Shown piece after piece: positions 1-25,256 of a stretch of 64,000 bases of DNA. How positions within the stretch are numbered: the first letter of the stretch is position 1; every line of letters begins with the position of its first letter. The notes under the pieces were generated by a model, which was not told the DNA's origin, did no database searches, and worked only from the letters and a program-made list of their open reading frames with translations. The translations under genes were made by a program, and so were the position numbers. The stretch is from Cepaea nemoralis (Eukaryota > Mollusca > Gastropoda > Stylommatophora > Helicidae): the NCBI GenBank assembly GCA_014155875.1, contig JACEFZ010017823.1, forward strand, positions 392,501 to 456,500. Direction: 5' to 3'.

Positions 1-14364
<14,364 letters not shown>

Positions 14365-15545
14365 TTTTAATTTATTCTACTGTAATTATTCTGGGCGAGT
14401 TTTTATGCTGGTCAGTTTTTGACGGGGGAGTAGATTGTTTAATCGCGTTACTTGGTAAAGCCCTTTTTTGTCCAAAGAAAGATAACAGTTCAGAGAATTG
14501 AATCTCCTCTTGAATACGCTGCTGTAGTAATTATGTAAAATCCAAATTGTATATTTAATCTTTGTAGTTTTGGAGAATAATTATATGAAATTATATTATT
14601 TACAATTTCGCCAATTTATTGTGTCTGGCAGGATTAAAGTACTGGTTTATACAGATGTTTTAAAGGAGTGTTTTTTGTTTATTGTTTTGTTTTGTCTGTT
14701 GTACTTGTAAATGATTGTCAGCTTTTAAAAATTAATAGAAACTGCTGTTGTTGTATAATTTCTCTAACATACTAGAACGTAACATAACATAGCTGACGTA
14801 GCATTGCATTTTATCATTTAGAAAAACAGATTGAGTCATGAAGTGTTTTTCGTTTAAATAGCCAGTGTTGCATCTTTTGGAGTGTCTGGTATATGCAAAT
14901 GTAATGCAATTTTAAACCAAAAAAATGTAACACTAAATGTAATACAAATGACGTGACCAAATTCATGTCTGTGATAGACTTGGGGAAAACAATTGGTTTA
15001 TAACATGCCATGTTTGTTTTGACTGAATGTCCAGATTTTTCAGCACATCGTGACCGTACAATTATTGTGCAGTTTAACAGTTTTAATAATACTTGGTGAA
15101 TACATATGTGCATAAGTATACATTTTTATACAACTACAGGATTAGAAAGATGCAGTAGCAAAATTAGTTAATTTATTTGTTATAATCCAGATTAAAATAC
15201 ATCACCAAGGATTGATGTTGATGTGGTCTAAAGGACAAAAGCAGTTGCTCTTATACTTTTAATGAATACGCTGCTGGCGAGGAAAGCGGTTTAACCCCTA
15301 GACCGGCATTATCTTGGGACTCAATGTTGACTTCTCATTCAGACAGCGAGAACAAACCAGTGAATCTACAATTGCCTAGAAAATTTACCTGGGGTTGATT
15401 GCAGCAGCCAGTAAAGGACAAGCTACCATTTAAAAAAAAAACAACTAAGGATTAGTAACTGGGTCTTGTGGTTGAGAGACTGGTATCTGCTGTAGCTTTT
15501 CAATTTTCAGCATATTTGATTTACTTCAGTATTTGAATAGTTTTT
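14365..15545. other. Downstream of cyclin E, no recognisable feature
   Basis: AT-rich; contains the cyclin E 3' untranslated region at its left end. No array, tRNA-like box or supported frame seen. Confidence 0.5.
14633..14638 (+). promoter_or_regulatory. Possible cyclin E polyadenylation signal (ATTAAA)
   Basis: ATTAAA lies about 270 bases after the cyclin E stop and is followed within 40 bases by a T/GT-rich stretch, the usual downstream element. No AATAAA is seen nearer the stop. Transcript data would be needed to settle it. Confidence 0.4.
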
Positions 15546-16015
15546 AGTAGAATTTTCTTCCACCTTCCATCTCCCAGCGGGGCGTAGGCCATCAACCACA
15601 TTCACCCAAGCCCTTTGTACACCTGTTCAAGATTGGCTGGAGTCTCCAAGTTTTCTCCAGGTTAAGGTCGCAGGTCTCAAACCAACCCTTTTCTAGGAAG
15701 GTAAACTCGTAAAAACGCCCGCAGAAGTCGGATGTGATGGCCTAAAGGTTGTAAATAAAATTAGCACAACACAAAAATGAGTGAAATGTCCTTCGTGCCC
15801 AGAATAGCTCTGACTATCTTGTCTTCCGGGCACAGCATCCAGCACAAGTCCGAACCGAAAGCTCGCTGAGTGGATGTCGTCTGCAGACTGACCGTTCCTG
15901 GTTTGTGCGGGGAGCGGCCTGTGGCGTACGAAAAGATCGGCTGGAGTCTCCAAGTTTTCTCTAGAATGAGGACACTAGTCTTGCACCAACCCCCCTTAGA
16001 ATAGTCAAGGAAAGG
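15546..16015. repeat. Dispersed repeat family E with internal duplication
   Basis: GATTGGCTGGAGTCTCCAAG occurs at 15632 and again near 15937. Between them, CGCCCGCAGAAGTCGGATGT (SINE C-like) and CTCGCTGAGTGGATGTCGTC with CGTTCCTGGTTTGTGCGGG match the segments at 52120 and 52700. Confidence 0.6.
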
Positions 16016-16114
16016 TCCCTTATACATGCCAGAAATATATTGGGCATGTGGTGCTAGACTGATGTTTGTAGACAACTGGGAACATGGGTTGTGTGTCAGT
16101 ATCATGCTAGCCGC

Positions 16115-16425
16115 CTTCACGTCACAGCACCAGTCTCCCTTCACGTCGCAGCAACTGTCTCACATCACAGCACCCGTCTCCCTTCACGTCGCAGCCACTG
16201 TCTCACAGCACCAGTCTCCCTTCACGTCACAGCAACTGTCTCACATCACAGCACCAGTCTCCCTTCACGTCGCAGCAACTGTCTCACATCACAGCACCCG
16301 TCTCCCTTCATGTCACAGCACCAGTCTCCCTTCACGTCGCAGCAACTGTCTCACATCACAGCACCCGTCTCCCTACACATCACAGCACCCATCTCCTTTC
16401 ACGTCACAGCACCTAGCTTCCCTTA
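16115..16425. repeat. About 43-bp tandem repeat
   Basis: Copies built from CAGCACCCGTCTCCCTTCAC, GTCGCAGCAACTGTC and TCACATCA, about seven, with unit-length variation. The Pro/Ser/His-rich open frames here come from the repeat. Confidence 0.9.
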
Positions 16426-16871
16426 CTTCTTGCTACATGTATGTTAGGTTTCTGTGTTCATATTCCTAGCTTCCTTTTTGCCTCAGTGACATACAGACAT
16501 TTCATTCGTTTACTTGTTTTTAATTCTGCACGAATCTTAGCATTGCCAGTGGATTATGATAGTTAATGAATTCTAAGTTGAAATATTGAACTTTTGACAG
16601 TTAATCATTTTGGGAATATGTTGTAAAATCAGACCATTTAGCAGCCTTAATAATCAGGAGAGTGGCCGAGAGGTTAGGATACTTGTCTCTCGATCAGAAT
16701 ACTCAAGTTCTAACCTCTGGCGTGGATCAATCCAATGTGAAATAAAAATCTTTATGGTGAGCCAAGTTGCTATAGGACAGGTCAATTTATTTTTTGTGCT
16801 CACTCGATTTGAACTCAAGATGATCAGAACCCCCCTGCCGTATACATTCTGCACGGCAGAGTTTTTATTGC

Positions 16872-17024
16872 TAGGGTGTATTTTTAATGACTGCAGTGTT
16901 TTAAAATATTGCCGGTCCAAGTTTTGTATTCATCCTCTGTAAAGTTCATGCAACATAATAGGTAAATTAATATTTGGACAGGCAATATTTTCAAATACTG
17001 CACAGTCATTAAAAATACACCCTA
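16872..17024. mobile_element. Foldback MITE, copy 1
   Basis: A near-palindrome of about 153 bp: left arm TAGGGTGTATTTTTAATGAC and CTGCAGTGTTTTAAAATATT, right arm its reverse complement ending ATTAAAAATACACCCTA. Same sequence at 25472 and 34730. No coding capacity, so it must have been moved by another element's transposase. Confidence 0.88.
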
Positions 17025-17117
17025 TATTTCAGTTTCTGGGCCATATTTCAGTTTATGAGCCAGTTTTTCTCAATGCTTAAATCTGGAATAATGTCAGTAT
17101 TTTTCTTCTTTTTGATC

Positions 17118-17527
17118 CATGGTATTCTCAGAGAATTGCAACGAGAAAAAGAGTGAGGTGCTACATAGAACCTGTGCTTTTGTATGGACAATGAGCAGAC
17201 AAGTTGAAAAACATCTGATGGCTGTGGAAACGTGGTTTCTGAGGAAAATGCAAAGAATGCCATGGATAGACAGAGATACCAATGCCCAAGTCCTACAAGA
17301 AACAAATCGTAAACTGATATAACGTAGACGGTCAACATTTTTGGGTCACAGAAATTGGAGAACTTGATGACAACTGGGAAGAGAACAAGGGGAAGGCAGA
17401 GAAGAAATACCTGGATGGCTTGGCCACTTGGCATGGTTGAGACAGGAACACTGAGCTGATCCACAAATGTGGTGATCAAGTGAGACAGCTAACATGACCG
17501 CCCACACTTACCGGCATGGCACATAAT
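17118..17527 (+). mobile_element. LINE 3' fragment
   Basis: Open stretch EVLHRTCAFVWTMSRQVEKH to RKMQRMPWIDRDTNAQVLQE matches the post-RT region of LINEs. It continues out of frame with LGHRNW, a GREQGEGR-like block and a tail ending CCGGCATGGCACATAATGAT. Many stops: inactive. The same segment is split by a SINE at 42290-42990. Confidence 0.8.
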
Positions 17528-17879
17528 GATTCTAAGAACTTGTCTGTTAAGCTCCAATTGTGTTCTTTTTGGTGATTGTAAAATAATCCCTGCCTCACAT
17601 CTGTACCTTACCACATGAAAGACACATGCTTTAAGAATATGTTACTCTGTGTACTGGTGTAGTACCAGACAGGATTTAGTAGGTTAGTTCTATTGTCAGA
17701 TTGTAATTGGAGAATATTGAGACAATGGCCTGTATGTTTAGATAAGCTAGACCTCATTGCACAAATATAATTAGAACACACACACAAATTGGGAGGGGTT
17801 GTTGTTGTTTGTGTGTGTGTATCCGACCATTAACATGTCTCCATCTAAACTTGTGATTGTTAATAACTTCTTAAACTGT

Positions 17880-18590
17880 TGTAAGCAAACATTGAACCAT
17901 CTAAAATTGTGATTTTGCAAAATTCAGACTCGTAAGTTAATATTGATGTATTTAACATCCTGATTGTGTGAAACTGCACAAACTCTTTGTATTAAGTTAA
18001 CATTGATACGTCTACAACTCTGTGTAAAACTTCACAAACTCTTTGTTGTAAGTTAAATTTTTTTTTTTTTTTAAATACACATATCCTTTTTACAGGTCAT
18101 CGCTGTCAACAGCAGCATCTTTCAGCTGTCTGTTGATTTCTTGGCAAGATTACGCTCAGTAGTTTGCCATTGCTTTCTGAGCGGCCGGCTCAGTTATTCC
18201 GCAAGTCACCAGCGGGGGACAAACCGCTCCCGGTTCTCGCCCGCTACGAGACTTTGCATGATAAACGGGATTACGGAGAAAGTGGTGTAACCCCTCGGCC
18301 AGAGAGACCGGCAAGTTAAAATTAGTACATCTAAAATTGTGATTGTGTAAAACTTCACAGACTGTTGTAAGTTAACATTGATACATCTAACATCATGATT
18401 GTGTTACCTCTTGTAAGTTTACATTACATCTAAAATTGTGATTGTGTAAAATGTCACAAACTCTTTGTTGTAAGTTAACAGTGATACATCTAAAACGTGA
18501 TTGTGTTAAACTTAATAAATGTCCAATGTTAACATTGATACATCTAACATCATGATTGTGTTAAACTTCACAGACCCTTTGTTCATAAAA
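17880..18590. repeat. About 60-bp tandem repeat, interrupted by a SINE
   Basis: Irregular copies of TAAGTTAACATTGATACATC then TAAAATTGTGATTGTG and AAACTTCACAAACTCTTTGT, about ten. The SINE at 18058-18312 lands inside one unit. Confidence 0.85.
18058..18312 (-). mobile_element. SINE family A, well-preserved copy
   Basis: Flanked by AAGTTAAA (18050-18057 and 18313-18320). Nearly identical to the copy at 212-470 over its full length, with the T-tract on the left, A box TGGCCGAGGGGTTA and a B-box region GGTTTGTCCCC read on the - strand. Confidence 0.9.
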
Positions 18591-18655
18591 GCGTGCTCGC
18601 TGCTATAAATGTAAATACGTTCATCATCTGAAAATCTTGAGAGGGATCTGTGCGC

Positions 18656-18680
18656 GCCCCCCCCCCCCCCCCCCCCCCCC
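18656..18680. repeat. Poly-C run
   Basis: About 25 C bases directly before the LINE fragment that begins near 18690. Confidence 0.95.
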
Positions 18681-18689
18681 AAGAGCAGA

Positions 18690-19066
18690 AAAGATCAAAT
18701 GAAAAAAATTCTTGCAGAATTTGAGGAAAATAGACAGCTACTGGAAGATGGAATTCCTTGGACTGCCAGAGTAACTAACGACGATTGCCTGAAACAGGCT
18801 AATGAAACTAGAACATTATATACAACAATAAGACAGAGACAAACATCTTTCTTCGGTCACGTGATGAGAAGAGAGGCATTGGAGAACATCGTAACAACTG
18901 GAAAGATCGAGGGGAAGAGAGGCAGAGGCAGACCAAGAGAAATGATGCTGGATGGATTGAGACGGTGGCATGGAGGAATATCAGCAGCAGAGTTGATCCA
19001 GAAAACTAAAGACCGAGATCTATGGAGAGCCATGAACGCCTACACCAGCCGGCACGGCACTTGATG
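18690..19066 (+). mobile_element. LINE 3' end, best-preserved copy
   Basis: 121 uninterrupted codons: NDDCLKQANETRTLYTTIRQ, RQTSFFGHVMRREALENIVT, GKIEGKRGRGRPREMML and LRRWHGGISAAELIQKT, ending SRHGT and stop, followed by GATGATGA. This is the C-terminus of a non-LTR retrotransposon endonuclease/reverse transcriptase, 5'-truncated after the poly-C tract. The clean frame suggests a recent insertion. The stop at 19064 is the element's natural end. Confidence 0.82.
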
Positions 19067-19329
19067 ATGACTGGAAGATGTGTATAATGTCAGATGTCTT
19101 GGCAAGGTCATACAATGACTTGGTCTGTTATTGGTAAATATTGTTATGACATACATGACAGGTTAACAGTACTAGTCTTTGCTTCTCTTATGGGCCTTGG
19201 TAACACATGGGTAGTGCAGGATATCTCGGAGGACGCCCAAAAATGACTGAGTGCAAGGACATTAGGGGTCAGAGTTGCACTGAGCTGAAGAGAACTGATG
19301 GCATGATCAGACAGCCGGTCTTTAGACAC

Positions 19330-19800
19330 TGCTATCTGAACTAGGCTGTCACTGTATGGTGGATACCATCTTATTGTGTCGTGCCCAGACACGAGGGAGC
19401 TGATCATCTAGGTAGCAAAAAGAAGCAACAGGCAAGCAGCCTGGTGTACCTGTCACATAGCACCAAAAGATAAGAATGATCAAATAAGTCAGAAAGCTAC
19501 TAGCACAAGATGGTTACTATTTTATGGACACAGCAGAACAAATTATTCTGCACCTTTGTATAGAACAGTCATTGCGCAACCACATGTATACACATTTTCA
19601 AGATTGGCAAATTGGCTATGTGCACATGTGGATTGGTGCCGCAGACAGCAGAGCACATACTCCAAGACTACCCAAAAGATGACACATCTAAACAAACCTT
19701 CTGACCTAGAGACGCAACAGTGGAAAATAAACTCTGGACTACCGAGTGAACTAAAAAAAAAGGGACAGAAATTTATACAAGAGACAACATTTCAGATGTA
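19330..19800 (+). mobile_element. LINE fragment with RNase H end
   Basis: Reads VWWIPSYCVVPRHEGADHLG, a decayed form of the W.PSH.GVPGNE.AD.LA block of LINE RNase H. Then LAMCTCGLVPQTAEHILQDY, the Cys-rich C-X-C-G...EHIL tail typical of these elements. Frame breaks between. Confidence 0.65.
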
Positions 19801-20109
19801 GACAATAAATTTCAAGCACATGGAAGAAGAACCAGTCTTCCGACTGACTAACCAGATGATGATTGTACCCTGACCTGGTTGTTTCAGTTGTGTATATATA
19901 TACATGTGTGCAAGTCCACATATGCAAATGATGTTGTTTATGCCAAATTAAGAAATTACAAAATTGTATTTTATCTTGTTTGTTATGCTTCATTACATTA
20001 GAAGCTTCACAAAGGTCAAAAGACTGGAAATGTTAGACTTGTGTATTTTTGAAATGTTGTTCTGTGTGTGCCAATGTATTTACATATATGAAAACATGAA
20101 ATTTTGCTG

Positions 20110-20420
20110 ATGCTTGTATAATGTGTGTGCAGGTGTTGTGGCTAACGTGAAAATAAGATTATATGTGTGTGCAGGTGTTGTGGCTATCATGAAACTGAGA
20201 TTATATGTGTGTGCAGGTGTTGTGGCTATTGTGAAAATGAGACTATATGTGTGTGCTGGTGTTGTGGCTATCATGAAAATTAGATTATATAAGTGTGCAG
20301 GTTTTGTGGCTATCGTGAAAATGAGATTATATGTGTGTTGGTGTTGTGGCTATTTTGAAAATGAGATTAAATGTGTGTGCTGGTGTTGTGGCTATAGTAA
20401 AAATGAGATTATATATGGAT
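20110..20420. repeat. About 42-bp tandem repeat
   Basis: Seven copies of GTGTGTGCAGGTGTTGTGGC plus TATCGTGAAAATGAGATTATAT. The period is a multiple of three, so all copies share one frame (YVCAGVVAI...). Copies differ freely in coding position, so I do not regard it as a protein. Confidence 0.92.
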
Positions 20421-20779
20421 TATAATCTGCTTGATTGTGTAGAATGGATTATAATACACTAGGTTATTATTGTTGGTTGGTTGTTGCTATTTATTACATG
20501 TTTCCTATCCTTTTTTTTTAAACAAAAGGGCTAGAATAAGAAAGATAAACTATACTTCTGTACATTATGTCCCCTGTATTGACAGGTCATTTCAGTTGTG
20601 TGGATGTCTACAATATGACATTAGTACTGCATCAGCTTACACCCTTGGATGCAGGGCTATGATATCCATGTCAAGCTTCTAACTTCTGCTTGCTATTTAT
20701 CGTCCAATGAAACATTGGCTTTCAATCTACCTATGACAAGCGCTTTGTATACTCGTCCATGATTGGATGGATTTTACGG

Positions 20780-20885
20780 CTAGTTTCAGAAGGGATGCGA
20801 TAGCGAGCCTCGTGGCACCCCAACTTAGCCGCCTCTTTGGACATGCATGGTTGGTTACAGGGTTACTATTCTTTGCATTCCTTGT
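20780..20885. repeat. Dispersed repeat fragment
   Basis: AGCCGCCTCTTTGGACATGC and TTACTATTCTTTGCATTCC resemble TAGTCGCCTCTTACGACATG and TTACTATTCTTTGCTTCC at 63660-63715. Family not identified. Confidence 0.5.
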
Positions 20886-21662
20886 CTGAAGAAGGCTGTG
20901 GTGTGTGGTTTATACAGGGCGGTATTCGCAGACATTTTGTTAGTCCATCATTTGTGGAAGAGACCTTCTGTTTCCCTTGTTTCACGATTTATTTCCTGGC
21001 ATAATTCGCTGCATCTCGTTAGATGCATAATGCAGAGTTATGTCCTCCAGCGCCGATAAAGTGCTTGAATTCCTGTAGAAACAAATTCTCTTGTTTATGT
21101 GTGTAATCACTCATGCGAAACCTCTTCATCAAACCAAAACTTCTTACTCCACTCATACACTAGTGGGTTGACAGGCATGGATCACCATACTGGACCTTCA
21201 TTCGCTGATGAATTTCTATAGGTTTTACCCCTTCACTGATTTAAAAAAAATGGATAACAGAACGCTGCTCCTCTTTGGTGCATGTCAGAAGTGGGGCAGC
21301 CATCTTTAAAAGTTCCTTATGATGTCACTGTGTTTGTCTGCACCGTGAAATAATGTTTAACACTCTTGGCATCCTTAACAATATTGAAAGGTTACAAAAC
21401 AATGACATAGTTATTGTAATTTCTATCACACTTTTAAGGTTTTCATTTGAAATCCTCTCAGAATTATTTTTGACTTTATTTTATTGTGCTGTACCCTATT
21501 TCTCCACAGAATAGCAAGCCACCTGCTAAGAGCATTGTGCAAGGCACAAAGTCCATTGCTCCAGCAATGACCAACAGGATTTCCGGACAAAATGTGCAAG
21601 GTACGAAGTCAATAGCTCCAGCAATGACCATCAGGGGTTTCCGGACAACATTTCCATAGTTC

Positions 21663-21910
21663 CCATGGTGGTTCCTGCGGTGGCTATATGCTCGGCTGCT
21701 GGCCCATGGGTCATTGGTTCGAATTCCCATTGAATTGAATTTTTAACACTGACCTGGGCTCCCAGGTCGACCAGAAAGTGTCTTGGGAAGCAAAAGTGGC
21801 CAATGATACTGATTGCATCACCCACGAGAGCCATTTGGTCTATGAAAATATGCGCCCAGCTACGTATGTCCATTTAGGCATGTAAAAGGCTCGTTTGCTT
21901 TCTACTATTG
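21663..21910 (+). mobile_element. SINE family D with tRNA-like head
   Basis: The head GCGGTGGCTATATGCTCGGC has A-box form and CATTGGTTCGAATTCCCATT a near-consensus B box. The body (CTGGGCTCCCAGGTCGACC, GGAAGCAAAAGTGGCCA, GCATCACCCA) and ending TTTAGGCATGTAAAAGG recur at 8565 and 25257. Confidence 0.78.
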
Positions 21911-21926
21911 TTTATCTTAGAAAGCT

Positions 21927-22860
21927 AGTTAGTTAGTCGACAGATCATCCTCATTGCACATCGAACCATTCAGTCCATAAGTGCTCGGATCCCCTCCTCA
22001 GCAAATCCCGCAACGTGTAGCGGCTAACGATGCCAGTTCTGTGTTGGTTTATCAATCTTCTTTGGCTTCCTGCGTAGTGTTCTTGTTTGGCCACCCCTCT
22101 TTTAATTTGCTGCTCTCGCAGTCTGGCCATTGTTGTAGATTCACAGTCATCACTTGGTTCTCGCAAAAGTCTTACTTCTCGTAGAGCATTCAGAATGTCG
22201 GCCTGGTCCATGGCGCGTCCGCCCTCCACAGTAGCCTCACCTGCGAGCTTGTCAGCCCGCTCATTTCCTTGTACTCCCGCATGCCCTGGCACGAAGATGA
22301 AACTAATCTTTGCCAGTCGAGACCGCTCCAGAAGCAGCAACCATTCTCTTCGGATCGACCCCTCCTCTATCCTCTTGATCATGTTCATTGAGTCGCTAAG
22401 GAAACAAGCCTAGTGAATGTCTGTGTCTCGAGCCATGTTATTGCTTTACTTACTGCCATGACTTCCATGGTCAGGCTACTTGTGGTTTCAGTGAAAGCAC
22501 CAGAGTCCTCCTTCACAATTCTCCCTCCGGCCCGAGCTGTAAAGGCCCATGAGCTTCTCACATGTCGGATGACCGACCCATCTGTGTAGATGACCGCGTC
22601 ACCGTCTAGCGAATTCTCGAAAATCAACGCTTGTACTTCAGCCTCAACAGCAGCCGGATTTTCTTGTCTGCATTTTCTATCTAGTTGGATGCAAACTGAA
22701 AAGGATGTGCAGAAGTCTGTTGGCACTTGCACCCACACGTTTGCTGACCAAGGCTTAGGGCCTGGTCTGCCCTGCTATGACGTTTAGTCTTTAGGTTGTA
22801 TTTCCTCGCACTAGGATAAGGCTTGTACCCTCCCATTTGCACTCCACTTACCACTTTGCA
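21927..22860 (-). mobile_element. 5'-truncated LINE with RNase H domain
   Basis: Flanked by a 16-bp direct repeat TTTATCTTAGAAAGCT (21911-21926, 22861-22876), probably the target-site duplication. On the - strand it carries YTDGSV, TMEVMAV, then after one frameshift near 22395 SDSMNMIKRI and FVPGHAGVQGNERADKLAGE. These are the four catalytic Asp/Glu blocks of a LINE RNase H. The C-terminal part ends LINQHRTGIVSRYTL. The 3' edge is a short (CTAA)n tail. The right end includes the 107-bp segment also found at 23291. Confidence 0.85.
22741..22847. repeat. 107-bp direct repeat, copy 1
   Basis: Identical base for base to 23291-23397, starting TTGCTGACCAAGGCTTAGGG. It lies at the 5' side of the LINE insertion, just before RNase H on the - strand. 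Confidence 0.95.
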
Positions 22861-22884
22861 TTTATCTTAGAAAGCTGAGATCCA

Positions 22885-23030
22885 GGAAGGTTAAACCGGT
22901 CAATAAATGCCCGCAGAAGTCAGATGTGTCGGCCTAAAGTCGCAGTATCATAGCTCCGCTGTAAAACAGGCACAACGTAATCACATCCGAAAAAAGACTG
23001 GATGAACGCAGAAGAAGAAGAAGAAGAATG
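22885..23030 (+). mobile_element. SINE family C with (GAA)n tail
   Basis: AGGTTAAACCGGTCAATAAA, TGCCCGCAGAAGTCAGATGT, GTCGGCCTAAAG, CAGGCACAACGTAATCACAT, then GGATGAACGCAGAAGAAGAA. The GAAGAA tail is shared with copies at 36155 and 53030. No clear tRNA boxes seen in this portion. Confidence 0.75.
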
Positions 23031-23084
23031 CTGAGATCAGAAATGTTCGACTGGCACGTTGCCATCTTGACAGACTATAGTTTG

Positions 23085-23290
23085 TGAAATGGAGTTATGC
23101 CTCCCCATAACACAAAGCTGGGCTGAATTTAGAGACCATGTGTTGCCCATACAGCATGATCCCTCTCTCGGCCTGTCTAGTTTACTCCAGAAGAAAGGTA
23201 ACACCAATACGTCTGGAACAACACAAGCTGCAGAAGCTGCCGGATCAGCAAAGCAAAACTTTGCCTGTTGGAGCTTTGATTCTAGACCAG
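23085..23290 (+). other. Exon-like open segment of unknown identity
   Basis: 67 codons starting MELCLPITQSWAEFRDHVLP with balanced amino-acid use (LLQKKGNTNTSGTTQAAEAA). It runs into the second 107-bp repeat and stops. An AG precedes it (CAGACTATAG at 23081), but no good donor follows. It may be a captured exon or part of a mobile element; I do not recognise it. Confidence 0.25.
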
Positions 23291-23397
23291 TTGCTGACCA
23301 AGGCTTAGGGCCTGGTCTGCCCTGCTATGACGTTTAGTCTTTAGGTTGTATTTCCTCGCACTAGGATAAGGCTTGTACCCTCCCATTTGCACTCCAC
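23291..23397. repeat. 107-bp direct repeat, copy 2
   Basis: Exact copy of 22741-22847, 550 bp further on. Probably a second fragment of the same LINE, or a product of local duplication. Confidence 0.95.
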
Positions 23398-23429
23398 CCA
23401 AAGCCATTAGCATAATGTGTGGTATCGGG

Positions 23430-23820
23430 TTTGGTAAGCGTCACCCAAAATTTGGGGCTAACAGAAGCAGGTAGTACTGTCTACTGTCATGGTAGCTCAA
23501 TCATATCTAAGACCTGACACACACAATTTGGGGCTAACAGAAGCAGGTAGTACTGTCATATGGTAGATCAATCATATCTAAGACCTGACAAAATTCTGGG
23601 CTAACAGAAGCAGGTAGTACTGTCTACTGTCTTATGGTAGCTCAATCATATCTAAGACCTGACACACAAAATTTGGGGCTAACAGAAGCAGGTAGTACTG
23701 TCATATGGTAGCTCAATCATATCTAAGACCTGACACACACAATTCGGGGCTAACAGAAGCAGGTAGTACTGTCTACTGTCATATGGTAGCTCAATCATAT
23801 CTAAGACCTGACACACAAAA
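23430..23820. repeat. About 78-bp tandem repeat
   Basis: Five or six copies of TTTGGGGCTAACAGAAGCAG, GTAGTACTGTCTACTGTCAT, ATGGTAGCTCAATCATATCT and AAGACCTGACACACA. Alternate copies lack the CTACTGTC insert, so unit length alternates by about 8 bp. Confidence 0.92.
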
Positions 23821-24020
23821 TGTTCGCAGAATTGTGTAGATTTATGTTTCTTTTGCTGAGATGGGAAATGTTCGCATAATTATGTTTAACTTAGAATGCT
23901 GATATTAGAAATGTTGACACAATTATGTAGATATGTGTTTGTGTTACAATGCTGAGATCATGTCCACAGAACTGTTTAGATTTATGTTTATCTTATAATG
24001 CTGAGATCAGAGTTTCCATT
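23816..24020. repeat. Diverged outlier copies of the 53-bp satellite
   Basis: Four degenerate units related to the array at 25770 (ATGTTCGCAGAATTGTGTAG, TTATCTTATAATGCTGAGATCAG). More single-unit relics lie at 21911, 22861 and 23028. Confidence 0.75.
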
Positions 24021-24720
24021 TGCAGCTTGTATTGTTTACGTTAACTTCCATGGCAGAGAATTATATCTATTCAATTACAGCAGCTTTATTACACTTTTTT
24101 AAAAACAATATGTTATGTTTTTATTACATTATAATTCTGTGTGTAACTAAAAAGTACAAACAGGAAATACTATGAAATAAAAAGAATATTATTGTGTTAT
24201 GTATCATAAAATTGGAAATAGTGCATTGTCTGTCATTGTGCTTTGAAATATGTTATTTCTTGAGCTTTGGCTTTAGTTTATAAAATCTGGCTTTGTAACA
24301 GACTGTTTGTTATGTTTATTGGTTTGTGAAAAGAAATATTTGTGTCTATAGAAAAGTTTCTGTAATGAATTATTTCAATGTGAATGTTTCCCTGCATTGT
24401 CATTGTTTTTTTTTGGTTTTTTTTTTTCATGATAAATATATTTATTTTCCTGGTGTCTAGCCAACCAATTGATATTCTGTGTTGAACCAATTTGTAAACA
24501 GCGCAAGCATGATGTCAAATGTCAAAAGTGAGAGAGGGAAGAGGGCTCTAATAGAAAACTGAATTGTGTGTTTGTTAAAGAGTTCTATAAGTTGTACAGA
24601 CAAGTGTGGATGCTGCCACTGATGAGCACGTACATGAACATAACACATGATAAATTATGGTTTGGAAATTAAATTTCACTTCAAAATCTCTATTTGTAAA
24701 TTATGCAGTTTAAAAAATGT
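24020..24720. other. AT-rich spacer
   Basis: A/T-rich sequence without a recognisable repeat or supported frame. Confidence 0.5.
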
Positions 24721-24734
24721 GCACCATACTGGCT

Positions 24735-25135
24735 TAGAGCTGTGGCAGCCTAGTGACTAGAAGCGTGTTTGCTTGGCTTGGAGCTGTGGTAGCCAGTGAC
24801 TAGAAGCTTGTTTGCTTGACTAGGAGCTGTGGTAGCCTAGTGACTAGAAGCTTGTTTGCTTGGCTTGGAGCTGTGGTAGCCTAGTGACTAGAAGCTTGTT
24901 TGCTTGGCTTGGAGCTGTGGTAGCCTAGTGACTAGAAGCTTGTTTGCTTGGTTAGGAGCTGTGGTAGCCTAGTGACTAGAAGCTTGTTTGCTTAACTAGG
25001 AGCTGTGGTAGCCTAGTGACTAGAAAGCTTGTTTGTTTGGCTTGGAGCTGTGGTAACCTAGTGACTAGAAGCCTGTTTGCTTGGTTAGGAGTTGTGGTAG
25101 CCTATTGACTAGAAGCTTGATTGCTGGCCCGGAAG
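24735..25135 (+). repeat. 44-bp tandem repeat made from a SINE head
   Basis: Nine copies of GAGCTGTGGTAGCCTAGTGA, CTAGAAGCTTGTTTGCTTGG. The last copy runs on into GGCCCGGAAGTCAAGAGTTC, GAATTCACATTGGGAC, i.e. a B-box (GAGTTCGAATTC) and body. So the array is tandem amplification of the tRNA A-box half of a family D-like SINE. Confidence 0.85.
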
Positions 25136-25256
25136 TCAAGAGTTCGAATTCACATTGGGACTGATTTTTAAAAGTGGCTGGTATTCATAAAGAAGCATAA
25201 ATGTAACTTACTAGAGAAACATGTAAAAAGCCAAATAAAATAGCTAATTTAAATAT

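Noticed and set aside
18690..19066. Host gene encoding a 121-residue protein
   Set aside because: Sequence matches the LINE tails found at six or more other places in the window.
22087..22413. 108-codon + strand ORF
   Set aside because: Antisense shadow of the LINE RNase H region.
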